Below are positions 1 through 12,403 of a stretch of DNA of 64,000 nucleotides, one piece after another. Numbering within the stretch: position 1 is the first letter of the stretch; each line of letters starts with the position of its first letter. The DNA comes from Cliona cf. orientalis (lineage: Eukaryota > Porifera > Demospongiae > Clionaida > Clionaidae). A program made the translations under genes and the position numbers. The notes beneath the pieces are model-generated. The model was not told the DNA's origin. It saw only the letters and a program-made list of their open reading frames with translations, and did not search any database. The stretch covers positions 3,100,001-3,164,000 of the forward strand of contig OZ005696.1 of assembly GCA_963930775.1 (NCBI GenBank), given 5' to 3'.

Positions 1-218
1 TAGGAGTGGTCTGGTATCGAGACTAGGTCCTAGCTACATAATAGAGAAGTATATAAAGAGCCCCTGAAATTAGGAAACATCTGTAAGAACACTATAGTAC
101 TATAATTATAAGCTGTCCCAAGGGTATTCGGAATAGAGAGTTAGCTACACTGTATCTGAGAAGACGATCTACTGTAGCTACAGGTATTATAATAAGGTAA
201 TGGTGCATGAAAACTTAC

Positions 219-3200
219 AGGTAGTTTTTGCTCCGGAATTGATTCGACTGCTTGAGGTGGTTGTATTGTAGCACTCTCATCACTGGCAGTAGCTTCCTCT
301 GTCCTTTGGGGTTTAAAGGTCGGTCGTCTGCTTCGATAGTTGAAACCAACCGAGCAATAGGTGGCAAATTTCATTTTAATTTCAGTATCTCCACACCTAT
401 AGAGTCATGATTACGATTTATTTATACACGTACTAACATACAGTTGTTCATACATGTACTGTAATTCGCGAATATTTAATGGCCAAAATATTTCATGTGA
501 TAATAATTATTCAAGTCAACTAATTTTCGGACAAACAACCCTGTACCGCATTATCATTAATATTGCACATATACTTCGCGCATTTAATTTTCACACTAGC
601 CAGGCTGTCCGATAATATTTTAACAACGAAATATTCACGATTGACGTTACTGCAGTGTATAGCCAGAATATTTGGTGGTCTGTCTTCGCAATTGCCAACA
701 AAATCCACCATAATTTCCTATATTATATATACGTATAGCAATCCCATATACTGAATCACCAAACTAAATCCAACTTTTTGAATGATGATTTTGGCCCAAC
801 TGCAAAATTAATTACATGTAGATTTGGCCACTATTTCCTGATGTACGGTTATTATTAAGCATTCCACCAGTGATGTGCAGTTATAGACACCCCTTGAATT
901 TAAAAACTAATAGGCCTTATTCCCTCTGGTCCCTTTCCTAGCTTTTCACACTAATGTTGAAGATTAGGCAGATGGCTTTGACCTGATTTTGTTTCACTAC
1001 TGCCACATTTATATACATGCAATGTCAGGGGTGTAGATACATGTACCTTTTTATAGGGGGGGGGGGGGTTGCCATGCCCATTTTTGTGACTGTGGCACTC
1101 CTACTCATTATTGCATCGTTACCACGTGGCATTTCATTACCCCGCGCGCATGCGCAAGGGGTAAAGCAATCGGTTTATATGTCTGTTGTTGTCGTTGTTG
1201 TCGTTGTCGTTGGCACGAAAATCGCCAGATCTCGAGTTCTAGGCGTCTGTGCGTGCTATAAGCACAACCAATCGGTAGATATCGGTGAAAAAAATGGTTT
1301 GTACGCGCTTCGAATTTCTCGAAAAAGCTTACTAGTTCTACAAATCGTGCATTTTCTGTTCAGCATGCCTGTGGTTTATCGACCACACCCACTCTTTTGG
1401 TATGCGGATGCGACTGCGCATGCTCAAGCACTGTGTTGTAAAGGGTCGTCACGTCATGAAACCGCTACATGTGTGCCTCATAGTATTGCAATACTACGCT
1501 AGAGTGGCTACAGGGCGCGCGGGGTATGTGCTCTACAGAGCTCTAGTTTTGTAAATTAATGGCTTGTTCCTCTTGAATGGTGGGTGGACATACATGTAGT
1601 TCAAATTCATGGTAGAAAATCTGGAGAGCTTCAGCCCCCTAGCCCCCCCCCCCCCCCCCCCCCCCCCCGCTCCCATTATCTACATCCTTGAATGTAGACT
1701 GTATGTATCTTTGCTGTGCTCAGGCTAACCTATATGTACACAGTAAATGTGCAGAGTGCCTAGCCACGTATAGCTAGGGGGTACGTAGGTTGTTTGTCCC
1801 ATTAGAACCATCTGCATGTATTATGTACATGTAAGTAGCTCACATATGGATGGGTAGCTTGTGGTACATTACTATGCATGCCATTTGCATGTCAACTTAT
1901 TTCTTATCCACGATGGGTATGTCACTCACCTCAAGTGGTGAGTGTATTTGTATTTGCCTATCATAGTTTCAGGGTCAGACGCTTCTTCCCCGCCCATCTC
2001 CAGGAGACAGATATCTTTATCCTTCTCTTCTTTTGGCATGTGCTCTGCCACACTGGTAGTTTGTTTGGCTGCTGCATCCTGTTCCTGGGCCTCCTTCTGC
2101 TGTATGGACTTTCTTGCCTTCCACTCAATCGTACCCGGCTCTTTCTCAACTACTAACTCATGTTCAATAAACCTATCAAAGGCCAAATTTGTACATACAT
2201 GTACATACATGCATATGTAATACATTATATACAATGTAGATAGGTGCAAGTACAATAAATATTATATGTACATGCACATCTACGTATGTGCATAATGGTT
2301 GTATATGCTTCAAGGAGTACACGTGTATGGTATTCACAATTAACAGTAGTCTACATGTACATGTATGATTCTATGAACTCCATTGAAGATATTACCATAG
2401 TTATTACATGTAGTACATAATTATATCCCAGCCAAGCGCCCACTACCTGGAAAGTGCCCACGTACTAAAATTTCAAGGACTCAGGAGTCAATGTAGCCGC
2501 TTCCATTCAAATGTATGCACTTAATATCCCAGATAAGCACTCTTAGATTTAATCACAAGTTGTGTTCTAGCATCCATGGGCACTACCTGGGACACTACAG
2601 AAATGTTAGCAGTAGCTATACTACATGATGCAGTAATTCCAAGTCATGTACCAAGAACATGATAATTAATAATTAACACTTCAACAAACCTTGATTTCCG
2701 AGGTACATATTCAGTGAATAGGCCCTTGACATTCTTCCCACCAATGGTCTTTGGAGTGAGTGTCAAGAGGACAGCATCCTTTCCAAAACACTCACTGATT
2801 TCATCAAGAAAGAGGTCAACTAAAAAATTATCACAATGATATGGAGTGGTTAATATAGGCCTCCAAACTGTGTGTAGGTACACATACATGTACATGTAGC
2901 TCTTACTGTAATATAAACCTGAAAAGATTGTTGCCTATGGTTAGGATTGTTGCTTAGGCATCAGTTTATACATGTGTATGTCAAGCCTATGGGCATTGTT
3001 GCTAGGATCTAAAGTTGTTAGACACTGTTTAGGAGGTTTGCGAGGGTTCTACTGAGCCCTGAGGTCTTCTAAATCACGTAGAAACCGACATATTAGTTGG
3101 ACACTGTTTAGGAGGTTTCTACGTGCGCTCAGGATTCTACATAGCCCTGAGGTCTTCTAAATCACATGGAAACCGACTAAACAGTGTCTAACAAGTTCAG

Positions 3201-6200
3201 ATCATAATAGTAAAACACTGTAATCGCCCGAGGATACAAAATTGTCATACAGGCGGAGGAAGATGCCGGGAAGAGGGGGAGCAGTATTTTACTGAAATAT
3301 AGTACATGTACATAAAGCTACCCTTAATTTAATTATCCAATAATGTGACCAGGGTTTTTGCCTGACTTACTCAAGGTCAAACAATGATTCCATACGGTGA
3401 TATGCATATGTACACTATTGATATCGTACTTGCATGGCTTCAGTGTCTCTGGAAAGGAGGGCACTGTCCCTACCTTAGGCTGGTTGGGGGGGGGGGGCAC
3501 GTGTCCCTGGTGCCCCCCTGCTTCCGCCACCTATGGAACTTTTAGGGGTTCTATCAGACTTGTAGGGGTACTATCACATATAGCTACATGTAGATACCTG
3601 CTAATGACGAATCAGATTCAATTTGCAGAATTTGTTATAACTATGATCTAATATTATTTATATCCCGTGTCCTAACCTGGAGGACACAAAAGATGCACTC
3701 TGCTACAAGTTCAGAAGGCCCACGATTGGTCAGAATTGCAGTGTCGTACCGTGTGCACAAACAAGGGTGGCCATAGACAGACCGCACGTTTATAGGCCTG
3801 CTAGCATGCATGCTCAGCATGCAAGCCACGTGCCACTGAGCCTCAAGGTCTGTACTTTGCCATAGACTAGTATGGTAGTAGATTTGACGTTTGAGCAGAG
3901 TGAGAACGTCACCATTGCCGTGGTGAGTTTGAGCTGCTGCTGTTGACTAGTCTCGTCCCCGGATCCCACCTCAGGTGCATATTAGCCACATTATCCCATT
4001 TTTGTGACATCAAACATACTTGTATATTGTATAAAAATGCCTATGAAAATATCAATGGCTGAGTACACCTTATGTAGATGTATGTACAATGTACGAACAA
4101 GTGTTATAATATTATTCCACTGTGCTGCTGATAGCTGAATTAAGTGGCTGTATATAACTGGTTGCCTTGCACTGTGACCATTATTTTACACAGGTTCAAT
4201 TGTACAGTCACACACAAAGAATCGAATACGGCCATCGTAATAAGCCCATTAGCTACAATTATTATTGTCCAAACCTGTTGTAAGATGTCCAGGATTGTCG
4301 TTGGGGATTGGTCCAACAACAATGAAACTTGTCTCGTATGCTGCGGTTCTATCAGGAGTTGGAAACCACAGATTCCGAAGAGGACCTTCCAACTGTACAT
4401 GTATGTCATATATGCATGTACAGAGTGGGGGTAACTATTATACATGTAGAGTACAATTTGTATACCTTAGTGTCACTAAAGTTAATTACACCTTAATTTA
4501 GCGAATTTGGCGACCTTTACCCAATTCGCTAAATTAAGATGAAGCCAAATATTTTTCGAGATGTATTATTCATGACATTGTATTGTGGTACATGCAAAAT
4601 CGCTAAATTAAAGTGCAGCTAAATCCTCTCTCCTGAAAATCACTAAATTAAAGTGCAGTTAACTTTAGTGACACTAAGGTATTATCATTAGTGAAAGTTA
4701 GATACTGTATGGCTGAAAATTTTCGATGGCCAAAAATTTCACTTTCATTTACATAGCCCAACTACACAGCTATGTATTTTTCACCAATGTTATAAAGGGT
4801 GCCACATGTTCTATACATGTGATTGCTAATATACCTGAAGATAAAAAATTAATTTCATCAACAATTAAGAGCAAGTATAACGTAGCCAAAATTTATTAAC
4901 TTGGTGAAAATTATTATTATAGCTATAATACATGTGTATGCTAGAATAGAAGCCTCCCCCAACTAAATGCCAGTCTCGTTTTGAAGCCGAGTCTTGAGAA
5001 TCAGGAAGGAAATAGAACTCCTGGCTTGTATTCAAGCATGATAATTATAATTACAGTATTATGGTATAACTCCAACACTGACTGACCTTGGTTCTGATTT
5101 CTAAAGGAGCCGACAGTATGTTCTCATTACAGGTTATGGAGACCATGTTGGTGCAGAATGCTGTGCACTGAGCAGGCTCCTCACCAGCCGCAGGGTCAAA
5201 GGTGGAACTGAAGTTCACCGAACCAACCTAACATGTGTGCATGTAGTGTATATACCGTGATAGCCAAAAAATTTGGCGGGGAATTAAATATGGCGGTTTG
5301 GCGGTCTATATTATAATCACCAAATTAAAATCCACAAAAATTTCCTATTCGCATATATACGTATGGCGATCCCATACCGAACCGCCAAATATAAATATTC
5401 TTGCAATCACGATTTTGGGCTCAACCACCAAATTTAATTCCTGCCAATATTTCTGGCTATACAGTACATGCGTAACACCAGGCTGGTATGTATACTCAAA
5501 ACCTTGGTAATAAAGACATCTAATAATAATATGATATTAATGGAGTGGTAAGGCACCACTATAAAACAGAAATTACCATACTATACATGTACAGACAGTA
5601 TCTCTCTAGTTGGCAAATCCCAGTTGCTATAATAAATTATAATCGACTGCATGTTTTGTATACCAGTATTGTGGTCATCTCAAATTCCATATGTAATTAT
5701 ATGTACATTGTGTATCAATGCTCAACTGTACTGTACAAGATAATGTCATGCATGTGATTGTATTTTGGGAGAGTAAACAGCTATATTGTAGCTTTAAAGC
5801 TCCACCTACACCGATATCAAAGGAAATTACTCGCTGAGGAGCTTAGCTTACAGTGCTCCAATTGAGTGGGGAGAACACTGCATTATATGTCTTACGTACC
5901 CAGTTGAAGGCTCTTGCTAGAGTTATTCCATACCCAATACCATCAAATGAGATAGAGAGGGCGTTCATGTTCCTGGGGTAGCGATTATAATCTTCATCGT
6001 CAGGATCGACTTTGGGCACTGGGGAGCAGGCAGCATAGCCGAGCACGGCTCCCAACAGAGTATCAGGGATTTTCTGTATTATAGTTCAGCACAATATATA
6101 GTTAGTTCAAGTCTAATTATGTGTATGCACGCTATTAGTATGAATGTGGTATGGGACAGTCCTACAAAATTTTAATTTCACAATAATATTATACCAATGT

Positions 6201-9045
6201 ATATTCAGTTGATACAGGTTTGTACTCCAAGTAGACTCCCTTCTTGCCTCCTTCTTTGCTGAACTTCCACTTCAGGTACTCCTCAGATGAGTCACCTTGT
6301 CTCTTGGAGCCCTCTTCTGCAAGGAATTTATATTGCTATTGTAACTAGAGCTTTCTTGAGCACAAAATCCTCCGAGTCGGTGCGATGCATGGCATTAGCT
6401 AGCTAGGGCTGGGGACATGGCTAATGTTATGCTTGCACAGCTAGGTTCAACAACTCACAGCAATAATGATATCCCTGGTGTGATACCGTCATAGGAGGGT
6501 GTATTGTATCGAGCACCACACTGTGGTGCCAGCTATTGCATGTCCAATGTTATCACTGCAAGTTGCTCACATATGGGTCCAAGTACTGCATGCATGCATG
6601 CATACATGTCGAGCTCCAAAGGACCTGGATACGAGGCTAGTACAAGCTTAGCTAGCCAGACTATTGTGCAAACGTTAGCGTGCTTGCAAGCTATCCAGCC
6701 TTAATAATATTATAGTCTGGGTGAAGGTACCGTATGGCGGGTAATTTTCATGGGGTGATAATTTTCGTTATTTTCGTGGTTGACTTGGCGATTACGAAAT
6801 TTTCCCACCCACAAAAATTAATGCCTACAGTGATATGCGAGTCCATGATGATGGACATGGCCACAAACATCGTGGTAGCACGGCCAATACTTCCCAGTAT
6901 TAACAAGCAACAGTAGCCACTGTCATCCAGCTGATGGCGTCTTCAATACTAATATTCTTCTATCTCATGCTATTTGTCCAAGTCTCTGTAGGTATGGCTT
7001 AGTAACAAAGAAGATCGCGAGCGCGTGTATTGATTACATCATCGCTTGTGCAGCAGTGCCACGCCCCTGGACTGGTTGCTGTCATGAAATTTAAAACCAC
7101 GAAAATTAATTTTGAGGGCCTTTAAGGACTTTCCCCAAAAATTAGCCCCAACGAAAATTACCCGCCATACGGTATATGTAGCTACAATGTATACTAGCTA
7201 GTCCAGCCTATGTTAGCAGCACTCCGCACAATTAGCTACGTAATAATATGCATGCACATGTGCGTGTATGCTTGATCAGCAGTTTTATTACACACAAAGA
7301 AAGTACAAGCCAAGAAGCAATGTTGATAGTCTACCATGATCAGTGATGAGTCAGTCGAGTTATAAGAACTATCACTAGTCATACATGTACACACTATATT
7401 ATAGTCTTCTTGAAATGAAACGATCACTGTCTCTTTTGTCCATTGTGAGCTGGTCAAGAAGCTAAGAAGGCCATGGAGGTCAGAAAATGTCACCAGAACT
7501 TCTGAATAAAGCATTTTCAACGAAATCCACACAATGTATAAGTTGAAATCAGCATAGAAAGCCTAATGATACCTGATTTTCAATGTATAAATGAGATATG
7601 TAACAGCTAGCTCGATAACAGACAGATAAACAGAGAGACACACAGAACCACTACCATAAACCTGCAGTGCATGCGCCGAGGGTTTATAACATTCTTTGCT
7701 GGATATAGCACACAACGTTTAATAGACAAAGTACTGGCTACCGGAGGGAACTAGGTGATCATAGGTTGCAGTAATGACAAAAGGATGTGCTACACGTATT
7801 TTGAATCATGTCTCCCTCCCCATCTACATAGAAATCTCTTTATCAGTTTTGGATCTAAAGGATTTAGATCATAAACAATGCTGTCTAAGAGTATAATATT
7901 ATAATACTCCTCACCACACTCACAAATACCATACCATCCTTTTCCTTATTGCGGGTATGCATGAGGTAGTGCATGTAAAGCCTCCTCCGGTCATCCTCCA
8001 ATAGATCCTTCAGTGCCAGACTCGTCTGAATATCCTTAAAAGTGTACCCCAACCCACTGTCCGTGCGAAACAGCTGCATCACCATGAAGTCCAAGTCAGA
8101 GCGAATTCTTGGCCCACCTCCAAATGTAAACCACGAAACAGTCGTAACATACTTAAGGACACAGCTACGCAGGAATCTACAGCAACTCCATTCAGGGATT
8201 GGCAATTGAGCTACGTAGTATTTAGCAGGCAGACCAGTGAGAAAGCTAAACTTGGCAACGTCCTTGTGCCCCAGCTCTGTGGCATGAGTAAAGAAGCACC
8301 AGAGAATTGCCCATGTCAGACACACCAGTAGAAGGCATATCAAGCAGAGATAGGCAACTCGTAAGTATGAGATCAGTACCAGCGTGTTGTAAATACAGAG
8401 TGCTTTGTCATTGAAAGGCCAAAATTCATCCGATGTTTGATTGCCACTTGGACAGAGGAAACCGTCCATAAAGTTACTGTCTTGAAAGATAAGGATGGCT
8501 GCTACAATACTTCCGGCGGTGAATAGCCACTGAAAAGTAAGTTTCAAGACATAGAAGAGAAATATCGTCGATCGTTTCTGTGTAGCAAACACAGTGGTAA
8601 GTAGCTCCACGATTTGAATATTCTGCTGATCACTGTGTACTCTGACAATTTTGACATCTGTCAAACGATTCAGGTTGCTCACTTGCGAGAAGAAAAACTC
8701 AAAATTCCCACGGTAGTGGTTCAACCACAGGTAGTGGGGAATGGCAATGAGGGCCCCTGTGATCATTATGTACACTGGAAAGTATTGCGTGAATGGTAGA
8801 TTACCAGAACAGAATGTATTGATGTATTCCTGTGATACATCACCAATTCCTTCTGGAAGACAGCACTCCACATTACTTCCTCTGACGAATTCAGTGATGA
8901 TATCTAGCGTTGTAAGGCCAACAATGGCAGAGATGACAAAGTGAGCAACGCTATCCCAGAAGAAGTCTCTCGGTTTGAGTGTCCCTCCTTCTCCATCGTT
9001 GTCTTTCCTGCCTTCAAGGTCTTTAATATTGACACTGGACCACAT
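219..9045 (-). CDS. Channel gene 1: pannexin/LRRC8-like four-pass domain plus unassigned C-terminal region (3' partial)
   Basis: Exons on the minus strand: 9045-7935, 6316-6195, 6073-5900, 5227-5087, 4392-4275, 2819-2690, 2172-1930, 396-219, all with GT-AG borders and matching phases. The last 17-codon exon must lie left of the window. Residues numbered from the Met shared by all copies: TM1 about 31-54, extracellular loop 1 55-85 with C61, C62 and C79, TM2 86-108 starting at a YFP motif, TM3 160-187, loop 2 188-222 with C198, C217 and glycosylation sequon NQT at 202-204, TM4 223-252, then a long cytosolic part. This topology with paired loop cysteines is that of pannexin/LRRC8-type large-pore channels, so a plasma-membrane anion or metabolite pore is inferred. 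Another in-frame ATG lies 9 bases upstream (9054). C62 is private to this copy; the others have Tyr. Leucine-rich repeats, usual in LRRC8, are absent. Confidence 0.8.
656..853. mobile_element. Old TTTGGCGG-type MITE shared by the paralogs (gene 1 intron 7)
   Basis: Diverged copy with TGTATAGCCAGAATATTTGG at left. Sister copies sit at the same place in gene 3 (46972-47158) and, truncated, in gene 2 (32337-32410), so it was present before duplication. Confidence 0.6.
1137..1548 (+). repeat. Dispersed ~420-bp repeat (ACCCCGCGCG family), copy 1
   Basis: It runs from TTACCCCGCGCGCATGCGC to CTCTACAGAGCTCTAG. Reverse-complement copies occur at about 34311-34727 and 27042-27530, and a partial copy at 32411-32710. 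It contains NRF-1-like GCGCATGCGC-type words and a GTTGTCGTT triplet run. An ORF across it (1017-1502) is not a gene. Confidence 0.65.
1643..1668 (+). repeat. Poly-C tract (26)
   Basis: Uninterrupted C run near the right end of the 1026-1690 element. Length is likely unstable and hard to sequence. Confidence 0.9.
3012..3196. repeat. Foldback repeat in gene 1 intron 5
   Basis: Same family as 28165-28300: GTTAGACACTGTTTAGGAGG arms facing CCGACTAAACAGTGTCTAAC, with an internal duplication of the CTGAGGTCTTCTAAATCACR segment. Confidence 0.65.
4463..4681. mobile_element. MITE with TACCTTAGTGTCACTAAAGT ends
   Basis: 219 bp in gene 1 intron 4. The ends are inverted repeats of at least 22 bp (TACCTTAGTGTCACTAAAGT and its complement at the right). 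The A+T-rich interior repeats GCTAAATTAA-type words. TA-type termini suggest a Tc1/mariner-like or related MITE. Confidence 0.75.
5253..5466. mobile_element. TTTGGCGG MITE, gene 1 intron 3
   Basis: TACCGTGATAGCC at left and GGCTATACAGTA at right, with interior AATTTGGCGGGGAATTAAAT and its inverted partner. A nearly intact relative is at 29007-29227. Confidence 0.75.
6728..7174. mobile_element. MITE with TACCGTATGGCGGGTAATTT ends, gene 1 intron 1
   Basis: 447 bp; the right end is the inverted ATTACCCGCCATACGGTA. Both ends also carry inverted ATTTTCGT words. There is no coding sequence of note. Confidence 0.78.
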
Positions 9046-9215
9046 CTCGATCATGAATTTGCACGAAGACCTCACTTTTTTCAAACATTTGCCTCGCGTT
9101 TACTTCGTTGCCATGACTGCAAAAGTTAAGTGTGGCATGGTATGGCATATCGCGCATGCGCCGGCGCGCGAGAGCTCGAAATAATATTATGCGCGTTAAT
9201 TTTATCATAATAATA
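9046..9215 (-). promoter_or_regulatory. Conserved 5' flank of channel gene 1 with NRF-1-like site
   Basis: This flank aligns closely with the flank of gene 2 (40787-40970), including a GC-rich core with GCGCATGCGC at 9152-9161 followed by CGGCGCGCG. GCGCATGCGC is the known NRF-1 core palindrome. Location about 100 bases before the ATG suggests a core promoter; no TATA box is evident. The same core also occurs inside several transposons here, so the motif alone is weak evidence. Confidence 0.45.
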
Positions 9216-10439
9216 TTTGCGGGCAGATTCTTTTATTTATTTCAAGGAGACCACACACAAAGCAGGAAAAAATTGTCCATAAACCACGAAATAGTTGAGC
9301 TGGATGTTTAGTAGAGCCATACAATGCAAGCAGGCTGCCTATACTCCAATTTTGGCCAAATTGGGTAAAGGTCGTCAAATCTATGTGCGCGCGTAGCCTC
9401 GATCCCGGATCCCATACATGTATCTGGACATTGTCCTATACATAATGAAGGAAAATTTGGAATTAGGGAATGAAACTTCGCCAGTAAGTCTATATTGACA
9501 AAATAATGTCAGAGCCCAACTGAAGTCCCGTGAGAAAATCAACCATGGAGTACTTATGAGCTGTTTTATGTACAATGGAATGCAATTAAGCGACAAAGTA
9601 TAGTGCAAATATGTACTCCACTATATAGGTAACACTGTTTTGATGATCTTAACAGGCTAAGATGTAATATTTCATCAGTATGGAGTCACTGGCAAAGTTA
9701 TTACCCCTCAATTCAAAGATTTTTGTCTTTATGTATTGAACTATGCATGTCCAACCTCCTCTGACATGTATCCCTCACGTAGCGCGTGGGCGGAAACATT
9801 GCACTTCCCTATACAAACATGATTATTATTATATATATGGGGAAACTTCAAAGGGCCATAACTTTGATTGTCAAATCTCTAATTTCGACCCATTCTGCGT
9901 GCCCATGTACTATGAAGGTTGTCCCCCCCCTCCCCCCACAAGTGCTCCCAACCCCCCCATGAATTAGATTATTTAATTATTTTCTTTTCTACTTAGTGTG
10001 TAAATTTATTTATAATAATTTCTGCTCAACAACAGAACAGTGGTTAGCATGATTAGCTGGAGATAGCTAAAACTAGCATGTAACCTATGGAGGGAGTGCA
10101 AATAAGTAGCTATGAGTTAAAGATTAAAATGCTGACTGAGGCCTGATTTAGGGAGAGAGATGACTGAAGTGATGAGGGAAGAGAGTTCCAGAGAGCAATG
10201 GTTTTTGGAATTATAAAACTGATTGGTTCTAGCCTGGATGTTGACTAACTGCAGGGGATTGGTATGCCTGTTGACATAAATAATATCTCTTTCACTGGAT
10301 GGGAGTGTCAGGAAAGTTACAAATAATTGTTGACAATTTTGAATAGAATCTGATGTTCCAGCCTAGCATTAGATCGTCTCAGGGTAAGGGGAGGTATCAT
10401 CGACCATGAATACAACTGACTATGTATATATGGTCAAGA
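9216..10439. other. Intergenic, no gene seen
   Basis: AT-rich sequence with no supported coding region. A TAGCCTCGATCCCGGATCCC fragment near 9396 resembles the Mutator-type TIR at 35344, and a C-rich run lies at 9919-9935. Confidence 0.5.
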
Positions 10440-10689
10440 GATCAATTTTTCAAGCACATACGCAGAGCGAATCGCTGATCTTTCCCCAGGGCCTGCATGG
10501 AGAGGATCCCAGACAATTGCACAATATTCCAGATGTGGTCTGATAAATGACTCATATAGTTGGAGAAGAGTGGCTGTGCTAGCATGCTTGTAAAAACGAT
10601 GGTAAAGTAATCCAATAAGCTGCCTGGCTTTGGCACATATTATTAAGTGGGATATATGAAGAGACCATGAAAGAACTACACCACCAGTA

Positions 10690-11640
10690 GCTACTAAACT
10701 TGCTTGGCTCTGAAATAGAGGGAGTTGATTCTATCAAGTATCTCGGCTTAACTATTAAACGCAACCTCTCCTGGTCTGACCACATCAACAGAATTTGCTC
10801 TAAGGCAAGGAGGCTTGTTGGCATGCTGTATCGACAATTAAATTTTTACAATTGTGCAGACACTTCTACCATCAGAACACTCTACCTAACACTTGTAAGG
10901 CCACATCTCGAGTACGCGAGCCAAGTTTGGGATCCTCATCAAATCAAGGACTGCAAGCAGCTGGAAGATGTTCAAAGGTTTGCTTGCAAGGTATCGTTAA
11001 AGAATTGGAGCACAGCATATGATGAAATGCTGGGTACACTGAATATACCGACACTAGGGCAAAGAAGGAAAGCACTCGGACTGTGTTTAATGCACAAACT
11101 TGTTGAACCTGAAGCCCCTGAAATTGTACCTTTAAATCCAAGGGCCTGCTTGTACAACACCCGCTATAACCATGCACTCAAAACAGCTAGGCAGCCTAAA
11201 TGGTCATATTCTACAATACCTGAACTCTTTTTTTTCCCAGCACAATTAATTTATGGAATAAAATTAATTAAGTAGTAATGTCATTTCTTTACCCTTAATT
11301 CCCCACATTCAAACATCGTATTTACAATTTATTATCCAGTAGTTAATTATTATCACTAGTCCGTAACCTTATAATTTCTTATCTCAGGATGTACATATCA
11401 TTTATTAGCATATTGTTGCTATTTTTGTCCATCCTTTGCATATAGTCATGCAGAACGATATAGAGAAAGAAAAAAAAAGATCTTGAGTTAGTTCAATTCG
11501 ATCCCAAGTATCTTATACTTGTCACACATTTCAATTATGGTGTTCCAGACATATAGTCTAGAGAATGGGCAGGAGGTTCTCTTCCTTGATACCATAGATT
11601 ATATAATCTATGTTGATACCAACATGTAGCAGCATTTGGC
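10690..11640 (+). mobile_element. LINE C-terminal piece in opposite orientation within LINE A
   Basis: The open frame 10700-11275 encodes the end of a non-LTR reverse transcriptase protein: SIKYLGLTIKRNLSWSDHI, KARRLVGMLYRQL, LVRPHLEYASQVWDP, and the usual downstream LGQRRKALGLCLMHKLV. An AT-rich tail follows. A 5'-truncated insertion of a related LINE into LINE A is the simplest reading; the right border is approximate and no target duplication was found. Confidence 0.65.
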
Positions 11641-12265
11641 ACGTTGGACAGAGAGAGGCATTGCCGGCATGTCCAATCAACAATTAAGAGTATTTAATAT
11701 CAAGTTGGAGCTTCCAGTAGTCAACAAGTGATTTGATGCATCGATACAAGGTGATGTCGTCGGCAAAGAGTGACATAAAACTATCCAGTGAACCCTGATT
11801 GGTGACTTCATTAAAGAAAACAAGAAACAAAAGGGGGCCAAGAACTGATCCTTGGGGAACACCAGAGATCAGGTAACACAGGATTCTCACCATCAACAAC
11901 CACCAGCTGAGACCTACAGGTAAGTTAATTACGGATCCAGTGGATAATGAAAGGATCCACTCCAATCTCATTGAGCCTTTGGAGCAGGAGAGAGTGAGGG
12001 ACACTGTTGAAGGCTTTTCTTAGGTCAAAGAACACACAACATACTTCATTAGCTACCATTTTCAAGACACTGAAGCCAGTCAAAAGTTACTGACAGTAGC
12101 GCAGATTGTGCGGATCTTTCCGGTAGAAAATCCCATTGTCTGCCAGAGATCGGAGAGTTCTCACAAAGGTGATAAATAGCTTGTATACATGAGCTTACTA
12201 ACTAGTGGTAAAATAGATACTAGAGATAGGTCAATAATTGCTGGGAGATGATTTATTCTGTGAAG

Positions 12266-12403
12266 AATAAAATGAAGATTCTTTGCGGACAACTTAACTG
12301 TTCAGTAATATTTTCCAACGTTTCGACTAGAGCATCTAGTCAAAACGTCGGCAAGTTTTACCGAACAGGTATTAAGTTGTCCGCAAAGAATTTTCGTTTT
12401 ATT
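12266..12403. mobile_element. Short foldback element inside LINE A
   Basis: Arms of about 30 bp: AATAAAATGAAGATTCTTTG with GCGGACAACTTAA, and their complement at the right. A second small inverted pair (AACGTTTCGACTAGA / TCTAGTCAAAACGT) is at the centre. Confidence 0.65.

Larger units (their letters stand above)
1026..1690. mobile_element. TIR element with 5-bp target duplication, gene 1 intron 7
   Basis: The ends CAGGGGTGTAGAT and ATCTACATCCTTG form imperfect TIRs, flanked by AATGT on both sides (1021-1025 and 1691-1695). It contains a 26-base poly-C run (1643-1668) and a nested repeat (about 1137-1548). The counterpart in gene 2 intron 7 is at 33344-34170, so the insertion predates the duplication. 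Confidence 0.65.

Noticed and set aside
1017-1502. 161-codon plus-strand frame
   Set aside because: It crosses a G-run and a dispersed transposon-like repeat, has low-complexity Val stretches, and lies in intron 7 of channel gene 1.
7236-7532. 98-codon minus-strand frame in intron 1 of channel gene 1
   Set aside because: Absent from the other two channel genes and without domain features.
8614-9184. Plus-strand frames opposite channel exon 1 (also 39698-40576 and 50928-51806)
   Set aside because: Antisense shadows of the conserved minus-strand exon; they recur only because the sense exon is conserved.
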